From Platerodrilus igneus (taxonomy: Eukaryota > Arthropoda > Insecta > Coleoptera > Lycidae), in assembly GCA_036346225.1 (NCBI GenBank), contig JARFIW010000108.1, forward strand, positions 5,040,501 to 5,104,500: a stretch of DNA of 64,000 nucleotides, in the 5' to 3' direction. Numbering within the stretch: the first letter of the stretch is position 1; every line of letters starts with the position of its first letter. The notes beneath the pieces are model-generated. The model saw only the letters and a program-made list of their open reading frames with translations. It was not told the DNA's origin and did not search any database. The translations under genes and the position numbers were made by a program. Of this stretch, positions 11,002 to 22,416 are shown piece by piece.

Positions 11002-12102
11002 CCAATAAACAAATCACAAAAAAAGTTGTCTGTTAAGTCGGCTGCTGCAGGTAGTAATTTTATAAAACCAACTTTAATATTTATTATGTATAAGCAAATT
11101 GTAATTTCTAAACTTAAATAGTACGAAACTTAAGATAATTAAAATTTTTGTACCGCCTATAGATTGTAAAATTCCATATAAGATTGTTAATACTTTGTCG
11201 TCTTTCAAAAGCACGATTCAATATCCAAGTTACCATATTTCTTTTTAAATAGAAGTCCGCAGAAAACCTCTAAAAATTCTTTCTTAAATTCTGTTTGACG
11301 TATGTTTTTACAACCCAAAAACCAATTATAGATATCACGTTTTCTTTGCCTGCAAAATTTAACTTTCAAAGATAAAGATATTTACTTCAATACTTATACC
11401 CTTAGGCGCTTAAAAATGGTTTTTGTATAACAGTACCAGACACCCTACGTCTTTGTGTTATAGCCGGAGGACCCTGGGATACAAAAGAGTTTACTAATTT
11501 ACTTGGAATTTTGACAAATACTCTTTGATATGTGGCGACAAACTTCTCTGGGAAAGCAATAAAATCTCTAAAATATCCTGTTTTGTTGCTAAGTAGCGAC
11601 GCAAGGGTCATCAACTACCACCTAACATTAGTCATACTTCTAACGATTATTATGTTTAGGGGTTTATGAAAGTAATCTGTTGAAGGTCAAAATAGTATCA
11701 AGCATTGGAAACTTATAAAATAATAAAATCTTATAGCGCGTTTTAAGAAATGTGTTTCGAAATCAAACCCTTCAAGTTGGTGGCACAACAAAGGGTGTAA
11801 ATTTGTTAAACAACCCTTGTTGCTTTGCGATGCGACCGAAAATGAATCTGTCTAATGTGAATAATACAAATTAAGTTTTACGCTAAGCACCAAATGAAAT
11901 TTTTCTAAAGCACTTTGTCCGCTTGGAAGTGGACCATAATGCGCCCAAAAATTCAAATCTAGCACTAAAAACAGTTGTGAATACATTATTATAGTACCTG
12001 GTTAGTCGAAAATTTGTTTTTGGCGTTTTCTTTATGTGCAAAATCGGCTCTCATTATCTGCAGGTGTCGGCCTTGGCGACAACTTTTTTATGTTTTGTTT
12101 TT

Positions 12103-12330
12103 ATCTATTTCTTTTCGTATGATTTTCCTGGGCTTGTGCGGATTATAATGGATAGACTGAATTTTTAAAAAACCCATTTTGGTAGTCAAAATACTGTTCC
12201 GCACAAAAGAAAGCATTCTTAAAAATAATAGAAGTACAATATTTTGGCTGTCAAAAGACGTTTTCAAAAATTCAGCCTGCTCGTTCTCCTCTATCACGCA
12301 CAGGAATATGATACCCAAAGAATGATAAGA
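12103..12330. mobile_element. Second palindromic MITE-like element, copy B
   Basis: Counterpart of 2861-3081, with left arm 'cctgggcttgtgcggatt' and right arm 'atcacgcacaggaatatga'. The outer end TCTATTTCTTTTCGTATGA matches the outer end of the 10777-11001 unit, which supports one MITE family. Confidence 0.5.
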
Positions 12331-12375
12331 ATAAACAAGTGCGTAAAGTTGTCTGTACTTTTTAATTTTTCAAAA

Positions 12376-13736
12376 AAAATGTTTGTACTGTAAATTAGGC
12401 GCCATTTTTCGCCACTGGAACAAAATTTTGTGCCTTTTTAGTTATTTAAAAGAGAAATTTTTTCCTGCCAATTTCACACCATCGCACTTTTTTAGTGTTT
12501 CCAAAAATTATCCTGCCATAATTAGGCAACGTTTTGGGCGGCTAGAACAAAATTTTGCGCTCGCTTAACAAGCAAGCTATATTAAAAAAATTATGCGACC
12601 TGTTAAGTTCACGCAGACGTGCTTTTTCGGAATTTTTCAAAAATTTTCGTGCCATAATTAGGCGCCAATTTAGGCATCATTTTACGCCGCTAAAACAAAA
12701 TTTTGTGCCCTTTTGCAAACAAGTAATTAAAAAAATCTTTTCGAAAAGCGTGAATTTGATCACACTTTGTTGGTTTTTCAGAAAATTCTTGTGCTATAAC
12801 TAGGTGCCAATTAAGCGCCATTTTACGCGCTGCAACAAAATTTTGCGCCCTCTTAGCAAACAAGTTATTTAAAAAAGAAGAATTTACCGGCTAAGTTCAT
12901 ACAGCCGCAGTTTTTGGAATTTTCCAAAAATTTTGGTGTTATAATTAGACTTCAAATAGGTGCCATTTTGCAATGCAAAAACTAAATTTTGCACCCGCTT
13001 GACAAGCAAATTACATTAAAAAAATTATGCGACAGGCCAAACTCACACAGCCGCACGTTTCTGGAATTTTCCAAAAGTTTTCAAGCCATAACTAAGAGTC
13101 ATCTTGCACCGCTAAAACAAAATTTTGCATATTTTTGTAAACAAGTTATTTAGAAATTCTTCCCGCGTGATGTAAGGTTCTTCTCTTTTAAATAACTTGT
13201 TCTAGCGGCTCAAAATGGTGCCTAATTGGTGGCTAATTATAGCATAAAAGTTTTTTGAAAAAACAAAAAAGTGCGGTCTGCTTCGCGCTCCTCGGGAAAA
13301 CTTTCTAAATACTTGCTTGCAAAAAGTGCGCAAAATTTTGTTTTTGAGAATTTTAGAATTTTAGAGAATGAAGCCTAATTGGTGCTTATTTATGGCACAA
13401 AATATTTTGGAAAATTTCAAAAAAAGTGCAGCTGCGCAAACTTGATCATGCGCATAATTTTGTTAATATAATTTACTTGTAAAGCAGGCGCAAAGTTTTG
13501 TTTTAGCGGCTCAAAATGGCATTTAATTGGCGCCTATAAAATATTTTGAAAAATGCTAATAAGTGAACTTGGCCCGAAAATTTTTCTTTTTTTAATAACT
13601 TGTTTGTTAAGAAGGTGCAAAATTTCGTTCTAGCGGCGCAAAATAGCGCCTAATTTTAGCACGAAACTTTTTGAGGAATACCAAAAAGTACGGATGCGTG
13701 AACCTGGCCGAAAAAGTTGTCTTTTTTAAATAACTT
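12376..13736. repeat. sat3 mirrored block at a second locus
   Basis: From 12376 to about 13175 units run in the inverted orientation (repeated 'ccgctaaaacaaaattttgc' and 'gcaaacaagttattta'). From about 13175 to 13736 they run in the direct orientation ('cttgttctagcggctcaaaa'). The unit is the same ~145 bp as at 6816-8135, and the mirror point near 13175 sits at the same part of the unit. It ends directly at an RTE-1 copy. Non-coding. Confidence 0.65.
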
Positions 13737-15478
13737 ACAAGGTTGTTGAGGATTGGCCGTGATAGATACGGCTTTTTGCTAATATCTTTAAAAACTGCGT
13801 TGTGGAAAGATATGGGAACCTACCACAATATTTCCCAGGTACGCGTGGCCTAAAACACGAACTATGTATGATGGAGAGCTCACAAATAAAATTCTTGTCC
13901 GGAAGTAAAATACCCCCTCGTTCGGATTTCCGGGAGGGGGTACTTCGGGCTCGTCATCGTAAGAATTTAAAACAACTGTTCGATTTAGCGATAGGGACTT
14001 GAAATATAAGGTCATTACTTAGAGTAGATAAGTTAAGAAATTTATTAGTCAAAAAAAGAAAAAGAAAGCTGGACATTTTAGGTATTAGTGAGGTGAGATG
14101 GCCAAATAGTAATGACTTTTGGAAATATAGTTATAGAATAAATACAACTGTTTCAACTAATAAACAGGCAGAGGTAGGAACAGTGTTAGGTAAAAGAGTC
14201 GTAAAGTTAAATAGTACTTACAATTTAGTGGTAGAATAATTATAGTTAGATTGAGTACGAAATCCACAGACACTGTTTTAGTACAGGTTTACATGCCAAC
14301 AACTCAGTACGAGGATGAGGAAGTAGAAAAGGTATACGATGATATGAATAGGATAGTGAGAAGAGTAAAGGGAGGTAAAAATTTAATAGTTATGAGCGCT
14401 TTTAATGCGTCAGTGGGAGAAGGTAGTGAGGGAAAAATGGTAGGAAAATTTGGGTGTGGTAAACGAAATGATAGAGAAGAAAGATTAGTTGAGTTTTGCC
14501 AGGACATAGATTAGTAACTGTAAACACCCTATTCGAACAACATGTTAGAAGAAGATATACCTGGATAGCGCCAGATGATAGGGCTAAATACCAAATAAAT
14601 TATATTTTATTTAAACAAAGATTTAGAAACCAAGTTATAAACTGTCGTAGTTATCCAAGGGCTGACATAATCTAAAATTCAAAATACTGAGAAAAGCTAA
14701 AAGAGAGGGATGGGCTCCAGGTAAGCTTAATGATAGTGAGGTAAAAGAGGAATATAAACAAGTATTAGATAATAAGATCAAAGAGATAGCTATAGGAGGG
14801 AACGTAGAAAGTAGCTGGAAAGAAATAAAAAGGTCTGTACATGATACAGCAACGCAGACTATAAGTGGGAAAAAAGTAGAAGCGAGAAAACCCTGGGTAA
14901 CAAGAGAGATATTAGATTTAATAGAGAATAGAAGAAAGCTTAAACCTTTCATAGAATTGGATAGTGAAAGTAAGCAAAAATATAATAGAGTAAGAAATAA
15001 GAAGTACATGAGTGTAAAAAAGCTAGAAATAAATGGATGGAGGCGCATTGTGCGGGAATATAAAATGATTTGAGAGTAAGGGCTTACAGGTCAGTTAAAA
15101 AGTTTTTCGGGAAAGATAGGAGTAGGTATTATAGATGAGAATAATGAGAATAATGAGCTTCTAATAAATAAAGTTGAGGTAGCAGATAGATGGAAAAGAT
15201 ATTTTGAAGAATTATATAAGGGAGGCGATATGGATGAGTTAGAGAACGACCAAGAAGACGATTTAGAAATAGGGTTCTCAATATTAAGAGAGGAACTTGA
15301 TAGAGCTGTTAGGGATCTTAAACTAAATAAAGCGCCAGGGATAAACGATATACCGTCAGAATTAATAAAATATACAAGTCAGAAAACTTTAGACGGATTA
15401 TATGAACTAGTAAAGGTAATGTACGACACAGGTGAGGTCCCAATAGATTTCGAAAAAAATATTACTGTATTACTATAA
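13737..15478 (+). pseudogene. RTE-1 LINE, copy 2 (plus strand, 3'-truncated)
   Basis: Begins inside the RTE-1 5' UTR ('gataggacgg'-region equivalent of 5075) and runs through the endonuclease with VYMPTTQYEDEEVEKVYDD and FNASVGEG. In VMSAFNASVG the GD of the metal-binding GDFN motif is replaced by SA, which would impair cleavage. The linker has KPWVTREILDLIENRRKLK, and the start of the reverse transcriptase (LKLNKAPGINDIPSELIKY) is at 15310-15370. Several frameshifts and stops interrupt it (about 13990, 14515, 15000). It ends abruptly at about 15478 in the first part of the reverse transcriptase. Confidence 0.85.
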
Positions 15479-15760
15479 TATTACTATACTCTTTTTCTTA
15501 TCTACCTGGCTCTACATAGATATTAACAACCTGATGGTTGTTAAAGAACTCCAACATGTTTACATGATTCCCATTCATAAGGAAATGAAATACTACTTGA
15601 TTATCCCATTCCAAGAAAGGAAAAGTATTAAATTATATGTTATGGTAAGGCTTAAGCAACGAATCGATGCCAACATGCCAGACCGCTAACTAATTGTGAG
15701 TTATGTCATGGTGACATTTAGTTAACTGATTTTTATGTATTTTTTTGTTTCGTTTTGTTT

Positions 15761-18700
15761 TCGAACCTCCTCAAGATCGGTTTGACTCAGCTTTAAATGG
15801 TTTTCTATTCTGAGCTAGTCCAAAAAGGTCTACATACCCTTCACAACCTAAATCTCTAATAATTTGACTAATATAGCTATTTCTAGGTCTTCCTACTCTA
15901 TTTTTATTTAATAGTCTATAATTTAAGATCTTACTAAGTAGTCCCTCATGTCTTACCTGGTGCCCTATCATTCTATCTCTCCTGATCTTTAATTATTTCC
16001 ACATACAGGATTCTTCACCTATCCTTCTATAAACTTCCTCATTTGTAATTCAATCTGTCCAAGTAACCTTTAACATTCTTCTATAACACCAAGTTTCAAA
16101 AGCTGCAATCTTTTTCTTATCTACCTCTTTAATTGTCCAAGTCTCACTACCGTATAATTGAACGCTCCATACATACGACTTTAAGAAACTTTTTCTATTA
16201 TCTAAATTAATACTATTAGCTATTAGTAAGTCTTTCTCTTTTTAAAACCTTTTTCTAACTTGAGCTATTCTAGCTACTACATTCTTTCTGCTACGTCCGT
16301 CCTTTGTAATTATACTACCTAAATACCGAAATTCATCTACCTCCTCTAATTCGATATTACCTATTTTTGGTTTTGGTTTAGAACTAGGCTGTAACTTATA
16401 ATTATCTTTGTTTTTCTTGAGTTAATTCTCATACTATAGTAGTATCTCATCTATAATATTTAAAAACTTTCCTAACTCTATTCTAGAGTCTGCTATAATG
16501 ACTATATTATCTGCAAAAAGTAACATGTCTATTTTCTGTCCCTGTACACTAATACGTATCTCTTTTCCCTCTCTAGCTGAGTTTAAAGCTTCCTCAATAT
16601 AAACATTAAAAATCAAAGGAGATAGTACACAGCCTTGTCTAACACCAATTCTAATCTTAGCTTTCTTATCTATTTCTCCAAATATAATTACTACGCTTTG
16701 GTTTTTATATGGACTGTAAATAATTTATCTATCCCTATGAGAGATTCCTACTTTTCGCAAAGTCCTGAACATAACAATCCAATTAACCCTATCAAATGCT
16801 TTTTCTAAATCTACAAACGCGAAATGAGTCTCTTAATTTTTTTGTAACCCCTTTTCGATGATTACTTTAATCATTAGGATCGGTTCTCTAGTCCATCGGT
16901 CTTTACGTAAACCATATTGGTCTTCGCCTAATTAATTCTCAGTCAAAGCTTTTACTCTATTTTTAATTATTATTGTTAGTATTTTGGAAGCGTGGGAAAT
17001 CAACTAACCGTTCTAAAATTATCACAGCTATCAGCTCCTGACTTTTTTGGGATTGGGATAATAATATTTTTTTCGAAATCTATTGGGACCTCACCTGTGT
17101 CGTACATTACCTTTACTAGTTCATAAAATCCGTCTAAAGTTTTCTGACTTGTATATTTTATTAATTCTGACGGTATATCGTCTATCCACGGCGCCTTATT
17201 TAGTTTAAGATCCCTATCAAATTTCTCTCTTAATATTGAGAACCCTATTTGTAAATCGTCTTCTTGCTCGTTCTCTAACTCATCCATATCGTCTCCCTTA
17301 TATAAATCTTCAAAATATCTTTTCCATCTATCTGCTACCTCAACTTTATTTATTAGAAGCTCATTATTCTCATCTATAATACCTACACCTATCTTTCCCG
17401 AAAAACTTTTTAACTGACCTGTAAGCCCTTACTCTCAAATCATTTTGTATTCACTTACAATGCTCCTCCATCTATTTATTTCTAGCTTTTCTACACTCAT
17501 GTACTATCTTATTCTCTAACTCTATTATATTTTTTGCTTACTTTCACTATCCAATTCTATGAAAGGTTTAAGCTTTCTTCTATTCTCTATTAAATCTAAT
17601 ATCTTTTTTGTTACCCAGGGTTTTCTCGCCTCTACTTTTTTCTTACCTATAGTCTGTGTTGCTGTATCATGCACAGACCTTTTTATTTCTTTCCATCTAT
17701 TTTCTACATTCCCTCCTATAGCTACCCCATTGATCTTATTATCTAATACTTGTTTATATTCCTCTTTTACCTCACTACCATTAAGCTTACCTAGAACCCA
17801 TCCTTCTCTTTTAGCTTTTCTAAGTTTTTTTAATTTTAGATTATGTCAGCCCTTGAATAACTACGACAGTTGTAACTTGATTTCTAAATCTTTGTTCAAC
17901 TGAAATATAATCTATTTGGTATCTAGCACTATCACCTGGCGCTTTCCAGGTATATCATCTTCCAACATGTTGTTCGAATAGGGTGTTTACAGTTACTAAT
18001 CTATGTTTCTGGAAGAACTCAACTAATCTTTCCTCTCCATCATTTCGTCTACCATACCCAAATTTTCCTACCATTTTTCCTTCACTACCTTCTCCCACTG
18101 ACGCATTAAAATCGCCCATAACTATTAAATTCTCATCTCTCTTTACTTTTCTCACTATACTATTTATATCTTCGTATACCTTTTCTACTTCCTCATCCTC
18201 GTACTGAGTTGTTAGCATGTAAACCTGTACTAAGTGGCAGTGAGCTTCGTACTCAATTTAACCATAATTATTCTATCACTAAATTGTAAGTACTCTTTAA
18301 CTTTACGTCCTAATCTTTTACCTATCTGTATTCCTAGCACTGCCTGTCCATTAGTTGAAGAAGTTGTAATTATTCTATAATTATCTTTCCAAAAGTCATT
18401 ACTATCTGGCCATCTCACCTCACTAATACCTAAAATGTCCAGCTTTCTTTTTCTTTTTTCGACTAATAAATTTGTTAACTTATCTACTCTAAGTAATGAC
18501 CTTCCATTCCAAGTCCCCATCGCTAAATCGAACCGTTGTTTTAAATTCTTACGATGACGAGCCCCAAGTACTCACTCCTGGAGATCCGGATGAGAGAGTA
18601 ATTTACTTCCGGACAAGAATTTTACTTGCGAGCTTTTCATCATACATAGTTCGTGTTTTAAACCACGCATACCTGGGAAATATTGTGGTAGGTTCCCATA

Positions 18701-18887
18701 CCTTTCCACAAGGCAGTTTTAAAGATTTTAGCAAAAAGCCGTATCTATCACGGCCAATCCCAAACAACCTTGTAAATTATTGAGGATCTTTTAGCCAGCA
18801 AGGCTGCTGCCCCTTGTTGCGCCTTTTAAACGCCCTTTATAATAAGCCGGCTTATTATAGTAGTATTCTTTGTCCCCAACTATAGGG
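15761..18887 (-). pseudogene. RTE-1 LINE, copy 3 (near full length)
   Basis: The most complete RTE-1 copy, about 3.1 kb, the usual RTE length. On the minus strand it has a 5' UTR (18887-18540), endonuclease (IGTWN-equivalent MGTWNGRSL, GISEVRW, VMGDFNASVG; 18520-17955), linker (about 17900-17400), reverse transcriptase fingers (LKLNKAPWIDDIPSELIKY, 17250-17150; IPIPKKSGAD), palm at 16616-16434 with LLFADNIVII, and a C-terminal region (15971-15771) with GRPRNSYISQIIRDLGCEG. The catalytic FADD box reads FADN, and many frameshifts break the frame. It abuts a pogo-type transposase at 18888, so it inserted into or next to that element. Confidence 0.87.
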
Positions 18888-19720
18888 ATACAGCTATGTG
18901 AAAAAAACGGTATCGATTTTATCCTTCTACCACCAAACTCAACACATCTAATACAACCGTTGGATGTTAGTTTCTCGCGCCTTTCAAGAAAATTTGAAAA
19001 AAAATTAATGAATGGAAACAAAATAATAGGGGCGTCCTACCAAAATCAGAATTTCCCACTGTACTAAAGAGGCTTCTTCATGATGTAGGTCTTAATGCTA
19101 CCAAAAATATTCTTTCTGGTTTCAGAACTTGCGGGATAATTCCCTGCGAGAGGAATAGCGTTTTAAAGAAGCTTCCAAAACTTACCGATGACCAACTAGA
19201 GAAGGAAGCAAGACGTAATGAAATTAATCGATGTTGGACCACGACGTTCGTCAGCTTTATAAAAGCATCAAAGGCACTTGAAAAACAGTAGATCAAGAAA
19301 CGAAGCAAAAGAATCAACGCTACACCAGGAAACTTGAATCTAGCGACAACCTCAAGGGAACAAAGTGCCTCCGAAGATGAGTTAAAAATTCTTGAGTCTA
19401 ACATAGTGAACGAGGATGACATCACAGAATTTAATTCGAATGACAAGCATAACCCAAACAGTAGCTTCAAAAGTGTGAATGACAGTTTGGGTGTTAACGA
19501 CTTTGTTTTAGTGAGTTTTAAATGGCCAAATAAAAAAGAAAGGTTTTTTTTATTGACAAAATCATTGAGGTGTTCGAGGCTTTTGAAACAAAAAAAAACC
19601 GAAAAGGTCGACAATGATTTTTATTATCCAGACGTGAAAGATGAGTCCCTAGTCAACCTAAGTGACAGTAATAGAACTGCAATCACCACAAGACCTCAGA
19701 AGAAGCCGATGGTCATTTAA
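18888..19720 (+). pseudogene. pogo/jerky-type (DDE_1) transposase, C-terminal part
   Basis: The translated start, LCEKNGIDFILLPPNSTH followed by LIQPLDV, is the end of the catalytic domain typical of the DDE_1 (Tigger/pogo/jerky) family. After a frameshift near 19065 the frame continues with a segment containing KNILSGFRTCGIIPCERN, a conserved block just downstream of that domain. An in-frame TAG is at 19289. A C-terminal extension from about 19334 contains VNDFVLVSFKWPNKKERFF and a final FYYPDVKDESLV block, as in insect pogo-like proteins. The N-terminal DNA-binding part and most of the catalytic domain are missing, cut at the RTE-1 border. Not functional. Confidence 0.8.
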
Positions 19721-20254
19721 AGATTTACCGAAAGAATGTGTCATAGATTAAGCTTTATTGTATTTTTATTCTTTATTCTTTTTGTCATCAAATAGATTTG
19801 AGTTTCTATATCTACCTAATTTTTTTCGTATTAATTCAAAAAGTAAGTTATGTAAGAAAGCAGATTTTCCTTTGTATTAAACTGGTCTATAACAACATGT
19901 GTCATTTTTTTTTACCTCACAGATTCGCCATTTAATTCTGAATAAAAGATATTTATTTTTTTAACGTATCTTGTACGAATTGACATATACGGGGGTTTTG
20001 AAATCACAATACGGTGCATATTCAAGTGTTGTTCGAATTTACCCCACCTATCGGGGCGAATTTGAACAATGTTTATTTATTTAAAAAAAAAATTATTATT
20101 TTTTGATCAATGAAGGGTGTACATATGGCTTCACAAAGGTTTGATCAAGATAAATTAAGATTTTGGTAATTTTCTAATGTAAAGCACAGGTACAATATTG
20201 AAAAAACCACAAAAATACGTTCAAATTCACCCCAGAGTACGGTGATCCTCAAAC
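19721..20254. other. Non-coding 3' flank of the pogo-type element
   Basis: No gene seen. At 20033-20070 there is an imperfect inverted pair (GTTCGAATTTACCCC and GGGGCGAATTTGAAC), and a third related piece, GTTCAAATTCACCCC, is at 20220. These could be part of the 3' terminal inverted repeat of the pogo-type element, but its 5' end is missing so this cannot be confirmed. Confidence 0.35.
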
Positions 20255-20372
20255 GAATTCAACATCGTTTATTTCACGATGCTGGGACCGCACCGGGGCT
20301 TTAATGTTTGGGGCTCCCCCGTATTGCGGGGTCTGCAGGGGTCTTAATTACGCCACTGGCAATCCCTATAAA
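20255..20372 (-). mobile_element. hAT-like MITE end fragment
   Basis: On the minus strand it begins CCAGTGGCGTAATTA. It is colinear with 37872-37950 plus 38255-38300, sharing 'aaacattaaag' and 'gtgaaataaa(c/t)gatgt'. A CAGTGGCG terminus is common among hAT-type MITEs. Only one end is present. The Foldback-like element begins 16 bp later. Confidence 0.5.
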
Positions 20373-20387
20373 CTGTAGTTGTAATTA

Positions 20388-20715
20388 CCCCTGTGAAGTT
20401 GGCACGACATTCTTTAAATTTTAAAAAACAATGATAGTTCTAGTAGCACTTTTTATAGTTCTAGAGTTCCTGATAGAAAATAAAAAAAGTTCCGCATTTT
20501 TAATACAAAAAAATAGCAAATGAAAAATTGTTGTGCTAACTTCGCGAATCTAGCACGACACTTCCTCCTGTAATCTATAAGAAACCAACAAATATCACAA
20601 CTTTTAGCAAGAGTTCCCGTTAGTTCTAGTCGAGTTCCATCTTTATATGTAATTAAAATAAAAAAATTGGCAACAATTAGGTTATTTGCATAAACGACGT
20701 ATATTGTATCCAGCA
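20388..20715 (+). repeat. Left outer terminal inverted repeat of the Foldback-like element
   Basis: Pairs with 35045-35372 in inverted orientation along its whole length with few differences. Shared landmarks are 'gttggcacgacattcttt', 'atgatagttctagtagcac', 'gaaccaacaaatatcacaac'-like sequence and 'ttatttgcataaacgacg'. It is non-coding; the open frame on the minus strand is not kept in the other arm. Confidence 0.85.
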
Positions 20716-21984
20716 CGACACTCGACGAAAAAATGTCGTGCTGATAATTTCTAGCGAATTTTTCGATATATATCGACAGTTCTACATGAGTTCCAACAAC
20801 TACGATAAATTTTAGCCTGAGTTCCAGTGTCTAACCATTTTTAAATAATTTTTAATTTTCGGTCTAGCACGACACTCGGAAAAAAGTGCCGTGCTGATCA
20901 TTTCTACCGAATATTTCGATATATATCGACAGTTCTACATGAGTTCTAACAACTACGGCCACTGTTAGCCCGACTTTCAGTGTCTAACCATTTCTAAATA
21001 ATTTTTTTAATTTTTGTTCTAGCACAACACTCGGAAAAGAGTGTCGTGCTAATCATTTCTAGCAAATTTTTCGATATATATCGACAGTTCTACATGAGTT
21101 CCAACAACTACGACTTCTTTTAGCCTGAGTTCCAGTAGCTAACCATTTTTAAATAATCTTTTAATTTTTGGTCTAGCACGACACTCGGAAAAAAGTGTCG
21201 TGCTGATCATTTCTAGCGAATTTTTTGATATATATCGACAGTTCTACATGAGTTCCAACAACTACGCCTTCTTTTACCCTAAGTTCCAGTAGCTAACCAT
21301 TTTTAAATAATCTTTTAATTTTTGGTCTAGCACGACACTCGGAAAAAAGTGTCGTGCTGATCATTTCTAGCGAATTTTTTGATATATATCGACAGTTCTA
21401 CATAAGTTCCAACAACTACGATCACTTTTAGCCAGAGTTCCAGTGGCTAACCATTTTTAAATAATTTTTTAATTTTCGGTCTAGCACGACACACAGAAAA
21501 AAGTGTCGTGCTGATCATTTCTAGCAAATTTTTCAATGTATATCGACAGTTCTACATGAATTCTAACAACTAAGGCCACTTTTAGACTGAGTTCTAGTGC
21601 CTAACCATTATTAAATAATTTTTTAATTTTTGGTTTAAGACGACACGGAAAAAAGTATCGTGCTGATCATTTCTAGCAAATTTTTCAATATATATATCAA
21701 CAGTTCTACATGAGTTTTAACAACTACAACCACTTTTAACCTGACTTTCAGTGTCTAACCATTTTTTAATAATTTTTTAATTTTTGGTCTAGCACGACAC
21801 TCGGAAGAGAGTGTCGTGCTGATCATTTCTAGCAAATTTTTCAATGTATATCGACAGTTCTACATGAGTTCTCACAACTACGATAAATTTTAGCCTGAGT
21901 TCCAGTGTCTAACCATTTTTAAATAGTCCTTTAATTTTCGGTCTAGCTCGGAAAAAAGTATCGTCCTGTTCATTTCTAGCAAAT

Positions 21985-21987
21985 TTT

Positions 21988-22025
<38 letters not shown>
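21985..22025. repeat. (AT)n expansion of the sat1 palindrome
   Basis: In this unit the core CGATATATATCG has grown to about 17 AT dinucleotides. There is no insertion here, so it shows the tract before a retrotransposon lands in it. Confidence 0.9.
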
Positions 22026-22026
<1 letters not shown>

Positions 22027-22416
22027 CGACAGTTCTGCATAAGTTCTAACAACTACGACCACTTTTAGCCTGAGTTCCAGTGTCTAACCATTTTTAAATA
22101 ATTTTTAATTTTTGGTCCAGCACGACACTCAGAAAAAGTGCCGTGCTGATCATTTCTACCGAATATTTCGATATATATCGACAGTTCTACATGAGTTCTA
22201 ACAACTACGGCCACTTTTAGCCTGAGTGCCAGTGCCTAACTATTTTTAAATAATTTTTTAATTTTTGGTCTAGCACGACACTCGGAAAAAGTGTCGTGCT
22301 GATCATTTATAGCAAATTTTTCGACATATATCGACAGTTCTACATGAGTTCTAACAACTTCGACCACTTTTAGCGTGACTTTCAGCGTCTTACCATTTTA
22401 AATAATTTTTAATTTT

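Larger units (their letters stand above)
9265..12375 (+). repeat. 3.1-kb dispersed repeat, copy B
   Basis: Colinear with 1-3125 (copy A). Differences are scattered substitutions and short indels, including a ~14-bp duplication at about 10285 (caatataagtcaatataa) and loss of a segment after 9986. Several open frames differ between A and B, which argues against coding. The left border is near 9265 and the right border is near 12375, where sat3 begins. Confidence 0.75.

Noticed and set aside
19078..19614. Minus-strand 178-codon frame
   Set aside because: Shadow of the pogo-type transposase C terminus on the plus strand, whose translation matches the family.
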